From NCBI RefSeq assembly GCF_018131075.1, contig NZ_JAFCLS010000019.1, forward strand, positions 1-64,000: a stretch of 64,000 nucleotides of DNA. The letters are read 5' to 3'. The translations under genes and the position numbers were made by a program. The notes below the pieces were generated by a model. That model was not told the DNA's origin, ran no database searches, and saw only the letters and a program-made list of their open reading frames with translations. The first letter of the stretch is position 1, and each line of letters begins with the position of its first letter. Below are positions 24,851 to 34,221 of this stretch, one piece after another. This stretch comes from Bradyrhizobium sp. JYMT SZCCT0428. Its GTDB lineage: Bacteria > Pseudomonadota > Alphaproteobacteria > Rhizobiales > Xanthobacteraceae.

Positions 24851-25924
24851 ATGGCCGACGATAGCGACGATAAAACAGAAGACCCTACGCAAAAGCGTCT
24901 CGACGACGCGCATGCCAAGGGAGACGTTGCCAAGAGCCAGGAGGTCAACACCTGGTTCGTGATCGCGGGCGCGACGCTTGTGTTGTCGACCTTCTCGGGC
25001 TCGATCGGCGGCGGCATCCTGATGCCGATGCGCAATTTGATCGCCAATGCCGGCACGCTGCGCGCCGACGGCTCGGCGCTGCTGCAACTCGGCAATACGC
25101 TCGGCATTGCCGTGCTGGCGGCGATCGGCGTGCCGCTGCTGATGCTGATGATATCGGCCATCGCCGGCAACATGATCCAGCACCGGCTGGTGTGGTCGTC
25201 GGAATCGCTGACGCCCAAATTCAGCAAGGTGTCGCCCGGCGCCGGCTTCAAGCGCATCTTCGGCAAGCAGGCGCTGGCGAACTTCCTCAAGGGCGTGTTC
25301 AAGCTGGTCGCGCTCGGCGCCGTCATGATGGCGGTGCTGTGGCCGGAGCGCCACCGGCTGGAGTCGTTCCTGGCCTTCGATCCGACGGCGATCATGGGCG
25401 TCACCACCAGTCTGACGCTGCATCTGATGGGCGCGGTGGTGGCGATGCTGGCTGCCGTGGCGATCGCGGATTACTTCTTCCAGTACCGGCAGTGGTTCGA
25501 GCGGCAGAAGATGTCGCTGCAGGAGATCAAGGACGAGTTCAAGCAGTCCGAAGGCGACCCCCACATCAAGGCCAAGATCCGGCAGTTGCGCCAGGCCAAC
25601 ATGAAGAAGCGCATGATGACCGATGTGCCCAAGGCCAGCGTCATCATCACCAACCCGACCCACTATTCGGTGGCGCTGTCCTACGACCGCGGCATGTCGG
25701 CGCCGGTCTGCGTCGCCAAGGGCGTCGACAATATCGCGTTCAAGATCAGGGAGATCGCCAAGAAACACGACATTCCGATCGTCGAGAACGTGCCGCTGGC
25801 GCGGGCGCTCTATGCCACCGTCGATGTCGACGAGGAAATCCCGGTCGAGCACTATCATGCGGTTGCCGAAATCATCGGCTTCGTCATGGGGTTGAAGCGC
25901 GACGCCGCCGGCCGGCGCAACTGA
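24851..25924 (+). CDS. flhB: flagellar export switch protein FlhB
   Basis: A 357-residue export-specificity switch. The N-terminus (DDKTEDPTQKRLDDAHAKGD) is standard, followed by four membrane segments and a cytoplasmic domain with the self-cleaving NPTH at residues 268-271 and the VKGVDNIAFKI-like and VENVPLARALYATVDV segments. Last gene of the flgB operon. The next gene, cckA, is 220 bp downstream, the usual arrangement in alphaproteobacteria. Confidence 0.95.
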   Translation: MADDSDDKTEDPTQKRLDDAHAKGDVAKSQEVNTWFVIAGATLVLSTFSGSIGGGILMPMRNLIANAGTLRADGSALLQLGNTLGIAVLAAIGVPLLMLMISAIAGNMIQHRLVWSSESLTPKFSKVSPGAGFKRIFGKQALANFLKGVFKLVALGAVMMAVLWPERHRLESFLAFDPTAIMGVTTSLTLHLMGAVVAMLAAVAIADYFFQYRQWFERQKMSLQEIKDEFKQSEGDPHIKAKIRQLRQANMKKRMMTDVPKASVIITNPTHYSVALSYDRGMSAPVCVAKGVDNIAFKIREIAKKHDIPIVENVPLARALYATVDVDEEIPVEHYHAVAEIIGFVMGLKRDAAGRRN

Positions 25925-25982
25925 CGGATGGGGCGGAAATTGCCCTGAAATGCGTGGGATAAGGCCCTGGGCGATAATTTTT

Positions 25983-26030
25983 TGCGTGTTTTCTTCACTC
26001 GAACCGGTGCTCATTTCCCTTGAAACCGCT
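25983..26030. repeat. dispersed element, degenerate copy
   Basis: GCGTGTTTTCTTCACTCG followed by AACCGGTGCTCATTTCCC and TTGAAACCGC matches, with changes, the copy at 42522-42569. I recall this as a very common rhizobial intergenic sequence whose ends (GCGTTTTC and GAAAACGC) are inverted. Lies between flhB and cckA. Confidence 0.55.
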
Positions 26031-26144
26031 ATTGATGCCAATTAGCCGCCTGATGGACTTGCGCTTGCCGGTCCGATTCAGGCACTCAAGGAAGGCGCGC
26101 AGATCAGCGCGCCATCCCATGCCGACGGGCTTGCGTCCCCTGAT

Positions 26145-28706
26145 ATGACCGCCGAAACCGACAGCCATCCGTCCCCCGAGCCCTTCGCGGCCCAAGAGCC
26201 GGCGCGGCGCAGCGGCAGCATCGTGCTGGTGCTGCTGGTGGCCGCCGGCATCGTCGCGATCGCGGTCGTGCTGATGACCATCGGTCGCGCCCAGGCCCAG
26301 CCCTATATCCTCGGCGTGCTGGCGCTGCTGGCCATGGTCGGCCTGTTCAATCTGTTCGCCTTTGCCGCCGGGATCATCCGCTTCACCGACCGCTCTACCG
26401 ATGATCCGGTGATGGGGCGGATCGCCGACCACGCCCATGACGGGCTCGCGGTCACCGATTCGCGCGGCCATGTCGTCTATTCCAACGCCGCCTATCTGGC
26501 GCTGACGGGGGCCGCGACCGCCCAGGAGGTGCGCCCGATCGAGCGCGTCTTCATCGGCAATCCCGACGTGTCGGAGGCGGTGTTCCGCCTGCTCAAGGCG
26601 GCGCGCGAGGGCAAGCGGAAGCAGGAAGAAGTCCGGATCGCAGGAACCGACGGCGCCCATGGCCGCTGGCTGCGGATGCGGGTGCGTCCGCTCGGCGCCA
26701 GCAAGCGCGAGGCGAAATATTCGGTGTGGTCGATCGCCGACATCACGCGGGATCGCGAACGCCAGGAGGACGTCTTCAAGGAATTGCAGCACGCGATCGA
26801 ATATCTCGATCACGCGCCTTGCGGCTTCTTCTCGGTCAGTCCTTCAGGCGAGGTCGTCTATGTCAACGCGACGCTGGCGGGCTGGCTCGATCACGACCTT
26901 GCCGAGATCGGATCGGGCGGCTTGAAGCTGACCGATATCGTATCGGGCGACGGTGCGTCGCTGCTGACCTCGATCGTGGCGGTGCCGGGCGAAGTCAAAA
27001 CCGAAGTGCTCGACATCGATCTGCGCATGCGCAGCGGCAAGACCATGCCGGTGCGGCTCTATCACAAGCTGGCGTTCGGCGCCGACGGCGTGCCCGGCGC
27101 GTCGCGGACGCTGGTGATCAGCCGCGCGCGCGACGAGCATTCCGACCCGGAGCGCGCCGCCGAAGTGCGCTTCATGCGGTTCTTCGACCATACCCCGATG
27201 GCGATCGCGACCGTGGACCGCGCCGGCGCGGTGGTGCGCGCCAATGCCCGCTTCGCCAAGCTGGCGCAAAGCCTGAGTGCGGATGGGGCTGCCAACAAGT
27301 CGATCTTCCGCAGCGTGAACGCCCGCGACCGCAGCCTGCTGATCGCGGCGATCAACCAGGCGGCTGAAGGGCAGGGCGACATCGCGCCGGTCGAAGCCAT
27401 GCTCGACGGTGCCAAGGAGCGCTGGGCGCAGTATTTCGTCACCGCGGTCGAGGAGGACGAGCGCGAAACCGAAGCCGCCATCGTCTACATGCTGGAAACC
27501 ACCGAGCGGCGCACGCTCGAGAACCAGATCAACCAGTCCCAGAAGATGGACATGGTCGGCCAGCTCGCCGGCGGCATCGCGCACGATTTCAACAACGTGC
27601 TCTCGGCCATCATGATGGCCAACGACTTCCTGCTGAACGCGCACAAGCCGACCGACCCGTCGTTCCAGGACATCATGCAGATCAAGCAGAACGCCACCCG
27701 CGCCGCGACGCTGGTGCGGCAGCTGCTCGCGTTCTCGCGCCGCCAGACCCTGCGGCCGCAGGTGCTCGACCTCGGCGACGCGCTATCCGATCTCACCATG
27801 CTGCTGCGCCGCCTGATCGGCGAGAAGGTCAAGCTCGACCTGGTGCACGGCCGCGATCTCTGGCCGGTGAAGGTCGACGTCTCGCAGTTCGAACAGGTGA
27901 TCGTCAACCTCGCCGTCAACGCCCGCGACGCGATGGCCGATGGCGGCAAGCTGACGGTCAAGACCAGCAACGTCACAATGGATGAAGCCGCGCTGTTGTC
28001 CTACAAGGGCATGCCGGCGGCGGATTACGTCCGCATCGACGTCGCCGATACCGGCACCGGCATCCCCGCCGAGATCGTCGACAAGATTTTCGAGCCGTTC
28101 TTCTCCACCAAAGAGGTCGGCAAGGGCACCGGCCTCGGGCTGTCGACCGTCTACGGCATCGTCAAGCAGACCGGCGGCTTCGTTTACGTGGATTCGAAAG
28201 CGGGGGAGGGCACCACGTTCCGCATCTTCCTGCCGCGGCACCGTCCCGAACTGGAAGCCGCGCCCGAACCGCAGGTTACCAATGGCGCCGCCAAGGAAGT
28301 GGCCGAGCCGCCGAAGCCGCAGGCCGACCTGACCGGGCAGGGCACCATCCTGCTGGTCGAAGACGAGGACGGCCTGCGCTCGCTCAACGCGCGCGGTCTT
28401 CGTTCGCGCGGCTACAGCGTGATCGAGGCCGCCAACGGCATCGAGGCGATGGAAGCGCTGGAGGAGAAGAACGGCGCCGTCGATCTCGTCGTCTCCGACG
28501 TGGTGATGCCGGAAATGGACGGCCCGACGCTGCTCAAGGAAATGCGGCTGCGCAACCCCAACCTCAAGATCATCTTCGTCTCCGGCTACGCCGAAGAGGC
28601 GTTCGACAAGAGCCTGCCGGAGAACGAGCAGTTCGCCTTCCTCGCCAAACCGTTTGCGCTCAGCGCGCTGGTCGCGAAGGTGAAGGAGACGATGACGGCA
28701 TCGTAA
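26145..28706 (+). CDS. cckA: cell-cycle hybrid histidine kinase CckA
   Basis: Phosphorelay kinase/phosphatase that feeds the master regulator CtrA. The protein has 853 residues: two N-terminal membrane segments (about 25-78), three PAS-like regions (about 90-200, 215-330 and 345-450), then a HisKA domain with His480 in GGIAHDFNN, an ATPase domain (NLAVNARDAM, DTGTGIPAEI, GTGLGLSTVYGIV) and a C-terminal receiver with Asp785 in VVSDVVMPEMDG and a KPF motif. Architecture and placement after flhB both match CckA. The CtrA-type sites near flagellar genes in this window fit the same circuit. Confidence 0.93.
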   Translation: MTAETDSHPSPEPFAAQEPARRSGSIVLVLLVAAGIVAIAVVLMTIGRAQAQPYILGVLALLAMVGLFNLFAFAAGIIRFTDRSTDDPVMGRIADHAHDGLAVTDSRGHVVYSNAAYLALTGAATAQEVRPIERVFIGNPDVSEAVFRLLKAAREGKRKQEEVRIAGTDGAHGRWLRMRVRPLGASKREAKYSVWSIADITRDRERQEDVFKELQHAIEYLDHAPCGFFSVSPSGEVVYVNATLAGWLDHDLAEIGSGGLKLTDIVSGDGASLLTSIVAVPGEVKTEVLDIDLRMRSGKTMPVRLYHKLAFGADGVPGASRTLVISRARDEHSDPERAAEVRFMRFFDHTPMAIATVDRAGAVVRANARFAKLAQSLSADGAANKSIFRSVNARDRSLLIAAINQAAEGQGDIAPVEAMLDGAKERWAQYFVTAVEEDERETEAAIVYMLETTERRTLENQINQSQKMDMVGQLAGGIAHDFNNVLSAIMMANDFLLNAHKPTDPSFQDIMQIKQNATRAATLVRQLLAFSRRQTLRPQVLDLGDALSDLTMLLRRLIGEKVKLDLVHGRDLWPVKVDVSQFEQVIVNLAVNARDAMADGGKLTVKTSNVTMDEAALLSYKGMPAADYVRIDVADTGTGIPAEIVDKIFEPFFSTKEVGKGTGLGLSTVYGIVKQTGGFVYVDSKAGEGTTFRIFLPRHRPELEAAPEPQVTNGAAKEVAEPPKPQADLTGQGTILLVEDEDGLRSLNARGLRSRGYSVIEAANGIEAMEALEEKNGAVDLVVSDVVMPEMDGPTLLKEMRLRNPNLKIIFVSGYAEEAFDKSLPENEQFAFLAKPFALSALVAKVKETMTAS

Positions 28707-28872
28707 GGCCGCTTTCGGTGTTCGGTCCGGATTTCAGGATTTGCTGCGAGGCAGGAACGGCGCTTGTTCCCGCCGATTGGGCCGGAAAACCCACGCCACC
28801 ATACATTTGCCGTTCTGAACGGGGTTAAGGTGTCCGCTTACGGCACCGACGCTGCTCACGAAGGCAAGTTGC

Positions 28873-30012
28873 ATGACCGATCCTGCCACGGTTCCTGAGG
28901 CGGCTGACGCCGCGGAAACAGCGCATTTTCTGCGCCGTTTCGCCGACATGATGTCCAACGGGCAAAACGCCGAAAATCTGCTGCGCGCGGCCGACCTGAT
29001 CGACGGCCTGATGGCGCGCGTTTCCGGCGCCTTCGATGAGGAACAGCTGTGGCGCTACAAGTACGAAACCGTGTCCCACCAGAATGACGAACTGGAAACC
29101 GAATGCGAAAGCCTGCGGCATGACATCGAGCGCCATGTAAAGCTTTCCAGTTTCATCATCACCGAGCGCGATACGCTCAAGACGACGCTGCAGGGGCGGG
29201 AGGCGGAGCTGCTCGAACTCGGCGACACGCTGAAGCTAGCGCAGGAAACCTTGAAGGGTGCACAGGAGGAGGCCGCGACGAAATAGCAGGCGCATGAATC
29301 CGCCCTGGCCGAGCTTGGTACAGGCTTCGATCAGGAGCGTGTCGCGCTGAAGGCAAGCCTGCAAGCGAGCATCAAGCAAATCGAGCAGCAGCGCAGCGAG
29401 TTTCTGCGCGAGCGCGACGAGCTCTCGGCAAAGCTGTCGCAGAGCGAGGCCGTCATGGCCGAGTTCAGGCTTGCCTTTGATCGTGAGCGTGACGATTGGC
29501 AATCCAGACTGCGATCGCGCGAGGACGAACTTGCGACGATCCGCGTCGCGACCGCGAACGAACACGAGGAGCTGCAGCAGAGGATCGAGGCGCTCGAGGC
29601 CAAGCGCGAGGAGCTTCGGTCGGCCTTTGACCGGATCAGCCAGCTCGGCGTTGCGGCCACCGACCCGCGCGCGGAAGCCCAGGGCGGCTCGCCTCCGGTT
29701 CAACCGCAAGAGCGGGATTCAGCGCCGGGAGAAAACAGCGCGGTCGTGCCGAAAGAGACCCTGCGCCAGGCGCGGGCGCAATTCGAATTTCTGGCCAAGG
29801 AATGCGTTCGCCGCGGCGATGTCGCGACCCAGGCCATGTGCGAGCTCGGGGCCCACACCATGGATCAGGCCCTCGTGGCCGAGGAAACATCGCATCCATC
29901 GCCGGTCGGTGAGGTGGCGTTAAGGATCCTCGGGCCGGTCCTTGCACCGGTCCCCGGACGCGTCGCCGCCGATCCCCAACCGACTCGCCAGGTCCACGCG
30001 GAAAACTCCTAA
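28873..30012 (+). pseudogene. coiled-coil protein gene interrupted by an amber codon
   Basis: One frame of 380 codons with a single in-frame TAG at 29284-29286. Both sides translate into uninterrupted, similar coiled coil: before it ETLKGAQEEAATK, after it QAHESALAELGTGFDQERVA. The base change CAG to TAG would explain it. The first part (137 residues) starts MTDPATVPEAADAAETAHFL and is helical from about residue 15; the second is rich in Glu/Arg/Gln heptads and ends in an Ala/Pro-rich tail. No signal peptide is visible. Function unknown. It may be a true nonsense mutation, a sequence error, or two products, with an internal ATG at 29455. Confidence 0.65.
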
Positions 30013-30164
30013 GTTCCAACGGGTTCAAACCCACAACCGGCCTAATCGTCACATCCCCGCGACTGAGGGCCGCAGCGCTTGTTCCCGTTTACGGCTTCAC
30101 TTTTAAGCAGCTCTGCCCATCTTAGGGGCTGCTTCCCCATGCCGGGGAATTGAGGAAACAAGAT

Positions 30165-31148
30165 ATGAATTTCTCGCAAAGCACGCGCGGAATTGTTCGG
30201 GCTTTCGCCATCGTCCTGTCGCTGGCGGTTCCCCTCGCGATGGCGGTCTCGTCGGCTGACGCCCGGGTTGGCGGCGGCAGCAGCTCCGGTTCGCGGGGAT
30301 CGAAGACCTATTCGGCTCCGCCCAGCACCACCACGGCGCCCAACGCGGCGCAGCCCATGAACCGTACCTTCAGCCAGCCGGGCGCACCGGCGGCCGCTGG
30401 AGCCGCCGCAGGGGCAGCCAAGGGTGGCTTCTTCAGCCGGCCCGGTATGGGCATGATGATGGGCGGTCTCGCCGCAGGCTTCCTCGGCGCCGGCTTGTTC
30501 GGCATGCTGTCCGGTGGCGGGCTGCTCGGTGGCCTCGGTGGGATTGCGTCGATCATCGGCTTGATCCTGCAGGTCGGCCTGATCCTGATCGTGGTCAAGC
30601 TGGCAATGTCGTGGTGGCAGCGCCGCCATACCCCGGCGGCCGCCTATGCCAATTCCGCTGCCGGACCGGCCGCGGGTTCAGCCCCTCCGCAGACCGGCTT
30701 CGGCTCCGGAATGGGCTTTGGTCTGGGATCGAGCGCCCCCGCGCCGCTCGAGATCGGACCTTCCGACTACGAGGCGTTCGAACGGCTGCTTGGCGAAGTC
30801 CAGGCCGCATGGTCGAACGAGGACGTCGCGAAACTGCATACGCTCGCTACGCCCGAGATGGTGTCGTACTTCACCAAGGACCTCGAGCAGAACAAGGCCA
30901 ACAACGACGTCAACAAGGTGTCCGACGTCAAGTTGCTGCAGGGCGACCTCGCAGAAGCCTGGCGCGAAGGCCAAACCGATTATGCGAGCGTCGCGATGCG
31001 CTTCTCGCTGGTCGACAAGACCCTCGAGCGCGGCACCAACCGTCTGGTCTCGGGCAGCGAGACCCCGATCGAGGCGACCGAGGTGTGGACCTTCGCTCGG
31101 CAATCCGGCGGACACTGGGAACTCTCGGCGATCCAGCAGACCAACTGA
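30165..31148 (+). CDS. Tim44-like domain exported/membrane protein
   Basis: A 327-residue protein from the ATG at 30165 (GAGGAAA upstream). It has a signal peptide (IVLSLAVPLAMAVSSADA), a Gly/Ser/Pro-rich linker, a Gly-rich hydrophobic stretch (MMMGGLAAGFLGAGLFGML, then GLILQVGLILIVVKLAM) and a C-terminal Tim44-like alpha-beta domain (DYEAFERLLGEVQAAWSNED, VWTFARQSGGHWELSAIQQT). In bacteria such proteins are membrane-associated, of unclear function. Followed by a strong terminator. Confidence 0.85.
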   Translation: MNFSQSTRGIVRAFAIVLSLAVPLAMAVSSADARVGGGSSSGSRGSKTYSAPPSTTTAPNAAQPMNRTFSQPGAPAAAGAAAGAAKGGFFSRPGMGMMMGGLAAGFLGAGLFGMLSGGGLLGGLGGIASIIGLILQVGLILIVVKLAMSWWQRRHTPAAAYANSAAGPAAGSAPPQTGFGSGMGFGLGSSAPAPLEIGPSDYEAFERLLGEVQAAWSNEDVAKLHTLATPEMVSYFTKDLEQNKANNDVNKVSDVKLLQGDLAEAWREGQTDYASVAMRFSLVDKTLERGTNRLVSGSETPIEATEVWTFARQSGGHWELSAIQQTN

Positions 31149-31173
31149 TCTTCTGCTGAACGCTAAAACATAC

Positions 31174-31205
31174 AAGGCGCCGCGGTTGATTCCGCGGCGC
31201 CTTTT
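31174..31205 (+). terminator. rho-independent terminator
   Basis: AAGGCGCCGCGG (31174-31185), loop TTGATT, CCGCGGCGCCTTTT (31192-31205): a perfect 12-bp stem with a T run, 26 bp after the Tim44-like gene. Confidence 0.88.
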
Positions 31206-31286
31206 GCTTTGCCGCTATGCCTCCGGAATAATGATTGCCGCGGCGTGTTGATACGGCGTGCCAACAAGAAAAAATGGGAGGCTTTG

Positions 31287-31967
31287 ATGAACCTTGTTTC
31301 CAGGATGATCTCACCGGCCGCTTTCGTCCTCGCGGCGATCTGGGTTTTCGCCGCAGCGCCGGCGCAGGCGCAATCGGCCGACACCAGCTTCTTCGTGACC
31401 AGCAACGGCATCGGCAATGGCGGCAATCTCGGCGGTCTCGCCGGGGCGGACAATCAATGCCAGACGCTGGCGCAGGCGGCCGGCGCGGGCGCCAAAACCT
31501 GGCGCGCTTATCTCTCGACCCAGGCCGCCGACGGCAAGCCCGCCGTCAATGCGCGCGACCGCATCGGCAACGGACCGTGGAAGAATTCCAAGGGCGCGGT
31601 GGTCGCCAAGGATGTCGCCGAGCTGCACGGCAGCAACGGTCTCACCAAGCAGACTGCGCTCAGCGAGAAGGGCGATGTCATCAATGGCCGCGGCGATACG
31701 CCGAACCGCCATGACGTGCTGACGGGCTCGCAGCCGGACGGAACGGCCTTTGCAGCCGGCGAGGACCGCACCTGCAAGAACTGGACGAGCAGCACGCAGG
31801 GGGCGGCGATGGTCGGGCACATCGACCGTGTCGGCCTGCGCGACGACGACGCCTCGAAGTCCTGGAATTCGTCGCATCCGTCGCGCGGATCGGACGGCGG
31901 CTGTTCGCAGAACGATCTGAAGAGCACCGGCGGCGACGGCCTGATGTATTGCTTCGCGGCGAACTGA
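31287..31967 (+). CDS. secreted lectin-like protein
   Basis: A 226-residue exported protein; the ATG at 31287 has GGGAGG upstream. Signal peptide FVLAAIWVFAAAPAQAQ. The mature part begins TSFFVTSNGIGNGGNLGGLAG, then DNQCQTLAQAAGAGAKTWRAYLST, and has four cysteines (DNQCQ, DRTCKNW, DGGCSQN, LMYCFAA). The pattern of a Cys-Trp-Tyr core and GDTPNRHDVLTGSQPDG turns recalls endostatin/C-type-lectin-like folds, and such proteins are sometimes labelled lectin in bradyrhizobia. Sugar binding is not shown. Confidence 0.65.
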   Translation: MNLVSRMISPAAFVLAAIWVFAAAPAQAQSADTSFFVTSNGIGNGGNLGGLAGADNQCQTLAQAAGAGAKTWRAYLSTQAADGKPAVNARDRIGNGPWKNSKGAVVAKDVAELHGSNGLTKQTALSEKGDVINGRGDTPNRHDVLTGSQPDGTAFAAGEDRTCKNWTSSTQGAAMVGHIDRVGLRDDDASKSWNSSHPSRGSDGGCSQNDLKSTGGDGLMYCFAAN

Positions 31968-31973
31968 CGAAGT

Positions 31974-32074
31974 CATTCCGGAATGGTGCGTTAGCACCAT
32001 ATCGCAGATGCGCAATTGCGCATCGGGGAATCTCGAGATTCCGGGTTCGATGCTTCGCATCGCCCCGGAATGAC
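31974..32074. repeat. dispersed CATTCCGG palindromic repeat, copy 1
   Basis: Inverted pieces CATTCCGGAATG, GATGCGCAATTGCGCATC, GGAATCTCGAGATTCC and CGATGCTTCGCATCG in a row. Bases 32027-32074 are identical over 48 bp to 55720-55767. It ends 12 bp before the amidohydrolase start. Confidence 0.8.
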
Positions 32075-32086
32075 GGGGGAGGGTTC

Positions 32087-32920
32087 ATGAAGATCATCGA
32101 CGCGCAGGTTCACATCTGGTCGCAAACCGTGACGCCGACGTCGGGGCTGCATCGCAAGGTCGCGAAGTTCACGGCCGAGGAAGTTTTGGCCGAGATGGAT
32201 GAGGCAGGGGTGGATGCAGCGCTGATCCATCCGCCAGCCGGCTGGGATCCTGATTCCAACGCGCTGGCGATCGAGGCGGCCCGGAAATATCCGGACCGCT
32301 TTGCCATCATGGGCAATTTTGCGCTCGAGAATCCCGACAACCGCACGCTGATCCATGGCTGGCGCAAGCAGCCCGGCATGATGGGGCTACGCTGGCCGCT
32401 GCTACTGGAAGCGCACCAGAAATGGCTCTACGACGGCTCGCTCGACTGGCTGTGGCCGGCGGCCGAGCAGGAGGGGCTGCCGCTGGCGATGATGGGCGGA
32501 CTGTTCCTGCCGAAATTTCGCGAGATCGCCGAACGGCATCCCGCCCTGAAGATGATGCTGGATCATTGCGGCCTGAACCGGCACGGGCGAGATGCCGAGG
32601 CGTTCATCCATCTCGATGAACTGCTGGCGCTGGCGCAACTGCCGAACGTCGCGGTGAAGGCGACCGGCGCGCCGCATTATTCGACCGAGGCCTATCCGTT
32701 CCGCAACATCCATGATGGGCTGCACCGCATCTTCGATGCCTATGGGCCGAAGCGGATGTTCTGGGGCACCGACATCACGCGGATGCCGTGCAGCTACCGG
32801 CAATGCGTCACGTTCTTCACCGAGGAGCTGCCGTGGCTGAAGGGCGCCGATCTGGAGGACGTGATGGGCCGCGCGCTCTGCGACTGGATCGGCTGGGACT
32901 ATGCGAGCGTGCGCGGGTAG
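32087..32920 (+). CDS. amidohydrolase-2 family metal-dependent hydrolase
   Basis: A 277-residue TIM-barrel enzyme. The ATG at 32087 has GGGGGAGGG upstream. Landmarks: MKIIDAQVHIW with the N-terminal metal-site region, AGVDAALIHPPAGWD, MMLDHCGLNRHGRD and the final FWGTDITRMPC with the catalytic Asp. The family includes decarboxylases and lactone hydrolases such as dicarboxylate/aromatic lactonases. The first motif has Q-x-H instead of H-x-H, as in several members. Substrate unknown; no operon partner. Confidence 0.85.
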   Translation: MKIIDAQVHIWSQTVTPTSGLHRKVAKFTAEEVLAEMDEAGVDAALIHPPAGWDPDSNALAIEAARKYPDRFAIMGNFALENPDNRTLIHGWRKQPGMMGLRWPLLLEAHQKWLYDGSLDWLWPAAEQEGLPLAMMGGLFLPKFREIAERHPALKMMLDHCGLNRHGRDAEAFIHLDELLALAQLPNVAVKATGAPHYSTEAYPFRNIHDGLHRIFDAYGPKRMFWGTDITRMPCSYRQCVTFFTEELPWLKGADLEDVMGRALCDWIGWDYASVRG

Positions 32921-33079
32921 CGTCGCAAGCGAAGCGCGCGCCGTTTAGAAGTCGTTAGCGATGTTCGTCAAGGTAAATATTGTTTTCAAGTTGACGCATG
33001 GTGTTGCTCGGCTAGATCATTCAAACGGACGAAGTTGCGTGCAACTTCACGAATTTTCTTCAAGCCAGCAGGTATAATC

Positions 33080-33457
33080 ATGTCTCGCGTTATTGCCGCC
33101 GCCTTCGCCACCGCGCTCGCCGCAGCCGTCATCCCGACCGCCGCTTCTGCCGGCTGTTATTCCTGCTACCAGCCGCAGCCCTGCTGCGGTCCGCAATATG
33201 TGCAGCAGGTGGTCCCGGCGGAGTACCGTACGGTGCAGGAAACCGTGATGGTTTCGCCCGGTCGCGTCACCGCGTATCGCACCCCGGCGCGCTATCGCAC
33301 CGTGATGGTGCCGAAGACCGTGATGGTCTCGCCCGGCCGCGTCCACTATGAACGGACAGCCCCGCGATACGCCGTCCAGCAGCGCGTTGAAATGGTTGCG
33401 CCGGCCCGTGCCTATTATGCGCCGGTCGCGCCGCGTTGCGCCACCTGCGGTTATTGA
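33080..33457 (+). CDS. small exported repeat protein
   Basis: A 125-residue exported protein: signal peptide AAAFATALAAAVIPTAASA, then a Cys-rich start (GCYSCYQPQPCCGPQ) and two copies of a Tyr/Arg/Val-rich unit (EYRTVQETVMVSPGRVTAYR and RYRTVMVPKTVMVSPGRVHY), ending RCATCGY. The repeats predict beta structure. I recall similar proteins in rhizobia without known role. TTGACG about 90 bp upstream could be a -35 element. A terminator follows at 33558. Confidence 0.75.
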   Translation: MSRVIAAAFATALAAAVIPTAASAGCYSCYQPQPCCGPQYVQQVVPAEYRTVQETVMVSPGRVTAYRTPARYRTVMVPKTVMVSPGRVHYERTAPRYAVQQRVEMVAPARAYYAPVAPRCATCGY

Positions 33458-33557
33458 GCCTCACGCAAGCCGCCATCGCCTGAAGCCGTCGCCCTGTCCG
33501 GCGACGTGCCCACGCGATCGCGGTGCAGTTGCTCGAAGAAGCCATGCCCGGCTTTGA

Positions 33558-33581
33558 GGCCGCCTTTCAGGCGGCCTTTTT
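33558..33581 (+). terminator. rho-independent terminator
   Basis: GGCCGCC (33558-33564), loop TTTCA, GGCGGCC (33570-33576), then TTTTT. It serves the plus-strand repeat-protein gene. The hairpin overlaps the 3' end of the convergent DUF3606 gene, whose stop lies in the loop. Confidence 0.8.
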
Positions 33582-34007
33582 CTTTGATGCCTTTTTGGCG
33601 GTCTTCTTTTTTGCAGCCTTCTTTTTGGCAGGCGCTTTGACGGTCTTGGCGGCTTTCTTCTTGGTCGTTTTCTTCTTGGCCAGATAGGCGCCGACGTTTT
33701 TCGACGAATGCCCGACGGCGGCGACGGCAGCCTTCAGTTTCGCCGGGGTGACCTTGAACTTCTTCGACCAGTAGCGGACTTCGTAGGGCTGGCTGATGGC
33801 GATCAGCGCGCGGTCGGCGGCCTTGTGCTTCTGCTCCCCGATATAGGCTTCCACTTTCCTGGCGGAGTGGCCGACCTTCTTGACGGCGGCTTTCAGCTGG
33901 GCCGGCGTGATCTTCAATTTCTTCGACCAATAGGCGACTTCGTAAGCTTCGCCCATTGCGATCAGCGCGGCATCGGCGCCGCCGCGCTTCTTCTTGTTAT
34001 CCGTCAT
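33567..34007 (-). CDS. tandem DUF3606 protein with histone-H1-like tail
   Basis: A 146-residue basic protein; start at 34007 after AGGAG. Two similar units of about 45 residues (GEAYEVAYWSKKLKITPAQL and SQPYEVRYWSKKFKVTPAKL, each followed by KAAV..VGHS) match DUF3606, a small helical domain. The last 40 residues are Lys/Ala repeats (KKKAAKKKTAKKA), like histone H1 or bacterial HU-type tails. DNA compaction or binding is a reasonable guess; not shown. The tail lies over the plus-strand terminator. Confidence 0.8.
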   Translation of the reverse strand: MTDNKKKRGGADAALIAMGEAYEVAYWSKKLKITPAQLKAAVKKVGHSARKVEAYIGEQKHKAADRALIAISQPYEVRYWSKKFKVTPAKLKAAVAAVGHSSKNVGAYLAKKKTTKKKAAKTVKAPAKKKAAKKKTAKKASKKKAA

Positions 34008-34221
34008 CCCATGCTCCTGTCGTGTTGAGGAATTCGGCACCCAAGAGGAACCTAACACGGCCTCCCGCCTTCGGACAGATTCGCGCCTGTGGAGAATTCA
34101 GGCGGTTGCGAAACGCAATGGCGTGGCGATCGGGCGTCAGGGCCGGCCGGCATTGTGACGAACGAAATGCGGACTGATGTGTTATGGCTGCGAGCAGGGC
34201 TCTTGCTGCAGGTCTTTGGAG

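Noticed and set aside
24785..26041. 418-residue minus-strand frame opposite flhB
   Set aside because: Asp/Arg/His-rich shadow; flhB is certain.
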